The notes under the pieces are model-generated. The model ran no database searches, was not told the origin of the DNA, and worked only from the letters and a program-made list of their open reading frames with translations. A stretch of 64,000 nt of DNA from contig NZ_ML133574.1 in assembly GCF_003985125.1 (NCBI RefSeq), positions 1 to 64,000 on the forward strand, given 5' to 3'. The stretch's first letter is position 1; every line of letters begins with the position of its first letter. This DNA comes from Rhizobium phaseoli (GTDB lineage Bacteria; Pseudomonadota; Alphaproteobacteria; Rhizobiales; Rhizobiaceae). A program made the translations under genes and the position numbers. Below are positions 63,194 to 64,000 of the stretch, in pieces.

Positions 63194-63517
63194 TCAGAGC
63201 TGATACTGTGGAATGAACAGCATCCCGTCAAGGTTGTCTATGTTCTGACAGTTCAGAACGGGGCAGCGGGGATCATCTTTCGAGGGGATATGCGTCCACT
63301 CCGCATAGTCGGTCGCGTCGCAATAATGGCTGTTGCGGACGTAACGATCATAAAGGGGCAGACCGCGGGGAGATTGATAGCGGAAGATCACGGCGCCCTG
63401 ATTGTGGATGGCGGCGCGCACGCTGGCACAGCTCATGGTGAGGGGATTGTAGCGCGAGATTGCCAGCGCCGGCGATGCGACGAGCACGAGCATGAGGGCA
63501 AGAGCGATTTTTTTCAT
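63194..63517 (-). CDS. Small secreted cysteine-containing protein
   Basis: The 107-residue protein starts MKKIALALMLVLVASPALA, a clear signal peptide. The mature part has RYNPLTMSCASVRAAIHNQG, a Cys in NSHYCDATDYAEW, and DPRCPVLNCQNIDNL, so four cysteines could form two disulfides. GAGGATGATTCG precedes the ATG at 63517. The family is of unknown function; likely periplasmic. Confidence 0.75.
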   Translation of the reverse strand: MKKIALALMLVLVASPALAISRYNPLTMSCASVRAAIHNQGAVIFRYQSPRGLPLYDRYVRNSHYCDATDYAEWTHIPSKDDPRCPVLNCQNIDNLDGMLFIPQYQL

Positions 63518-63636
63518 CGAATCATCCTCAGAAAGTATCCGATTCATATATACGGGAAAGGCGCGCATCTGGTTTCACGCCAAAGCAAAAATCGCGCGCG
63601 CCGTGGCGAAAGACTTTCGCAAGTGGAGAAGCGGAC

Positions 63637-64000
63637 ATGAATCACGACAGCTACACGGATGATTTTCTCTCCGGCATCCTGCATTCGGTGAAGACCATCG
63701 CCCTGACCGGCGCTTCGCCCAATCCCGCGCGGCCGAGCAACGGCGTCATGGGCTATTTGCTGTCGCGCGGCTATGAGGTCATTCCGGTCAACCCGGGGCA
63801 GGCGGGTAAACAGATCCATGGCCGCACTGTCTATGCCCGGCTCGCCGACATTCCTGTGCCGATCGACATGGTCGACGTCTTTCGCGCTGCCGAATATCTG
63901 GGCGGCGTCGTCGAGGAGGCCTTAGCGCTGAGACCGTTACCAAAGGTCATCTGGGCGCAGCTGGGCGTCCGCGACGAGGCGGCTGCGGCAAAGGCGGAGG
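63637..64000 (+). CDS. CoA-binding domain protein (partial, runs off the window)
   Basis: The visible ~121 residues fit a YccU-like CoA-binding (Rossmann) protein: VKTIALTGASPNPARPSNGV, then MGYLLSRGYEVIPVNPGQAG and KVIWAQLGVRDEAAAAKA. GTGGAGAAGCGGAC precedes the ATG. The gene continues beyond base 64000. The role of the family is not well defined. Confidence 0.88.
   Translation, partial: MNHDSYTDDFLSGILHSVKTIALTGASPNPARPSNGVMGYLLSRGYEVIPVNPGQAGKQIHGRTVYARLADIPVPIDMVDVFRAAEYLGGVVEEALALRPLPKVIWAQLGVRDEAAAAKAE

Noticed and set aside
63031..63216. A 61-residue plus-strand frame in AT-rich DNA
   Set aside because: No ribosome site close to the start, no motif, and it overlaps the end of the secreted-protein gene.

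Overview
The window looks like chromosomal DNA of a Rhizobium of the R. etli / R. leguminosarum group. The evidence is high G+C with strongly G/C-ending codons, rhizobial intergenic palindromic repeats (two families, two copies each), a bcsN-bcsA-bcsB-bcsZ cellulose operon, and typical alphaproteobacterial gene neighbourhoods (ribH-nusB-hppA; DUF177-plsX-fabH-ihfA-merR; rplM-rpsI). No plasmid, phage, transposase, integrase or CRISPR signature was seen.

Layout. (1) 0.1-5.7 kb: a minus-strand dTDP-L-rhamnose operon (rfbC, rfbB, rfbD, rfbA) behind a large two-part glycosyltransferase-like gene. (2) 5.9-11.8 kb: a plus-strand, less G+C-rich surface-sugar module: a VioA-like sugar aminotransferase, a WbqC-family protein, two tandem paralogous beta-propeller proteins, a GNAT acetyltransferase, a methyltransferase and a family 2 glycosyltransferase. 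(3) 11.9-25.3 kb: housekeeping and small accessory genes: GNAT plus cupin, ribH, nusB, hppA, bamE, a cytochrome bc1 chaperone, DUF177, plsX, fabH, ihfA, a MerR regulator, a single-domain response regulator, a hybrid histidine kinase and a small secreted protein. (4) 25.6-34.8 kb: the cellulose operon, ending in a large TPR protein where a BcsC would be expected. (5) 34.8-38.2 kb: a HAD phosphatase, tRNA-Pro(GGG), a methyltransferase, then an AT-richer stretch with small orphan genes. (6) 38.3-45.6 kb: a catabolic module with a ROK regulator, an (alpha/alpha)6 glycosidase, a GNAT enzyme and a CUT1 sugar ABC transporter that has no ATPase gene. (7) 45.6-53.9 kb: a second polysaccharide locus with a Wzy/ligase-like protein, an initiating phosphoglycosyltransferase, GT4, OPX and PCP proteins and a CelD/BcsL-like GNAT protein. 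(8) 54-64 kb: DUF2842, ctaA, a TauE transporter, argC, speB, rplM-rpsI, a LysR regulator with DUF1127, an enoyl-CoA hydratase, an EamA transporter, a secreted protein and a truncated CoA-binding protein.

How the genes fit together. Three surface-polymer systems share the window: rhamnose and amino-sugar supply, cellulose, and a Wzx/Wzy-type exopolysaccharide. RmlA and RmlB make dTDP-4-keto-6-deoxyglucose. RmlC and RmlD take it to rhamnose, and the adjacent VioA-like enzyme could divert it to dTDP-Qui4N, which WbqC and neighbouring enzymes might then decorate. This last step is inference. The best candidate for an undescribed system is the 5.9-11.8 kb module with its twin beta-propellers. All positions and motifs were read by eye, and no database search was run.
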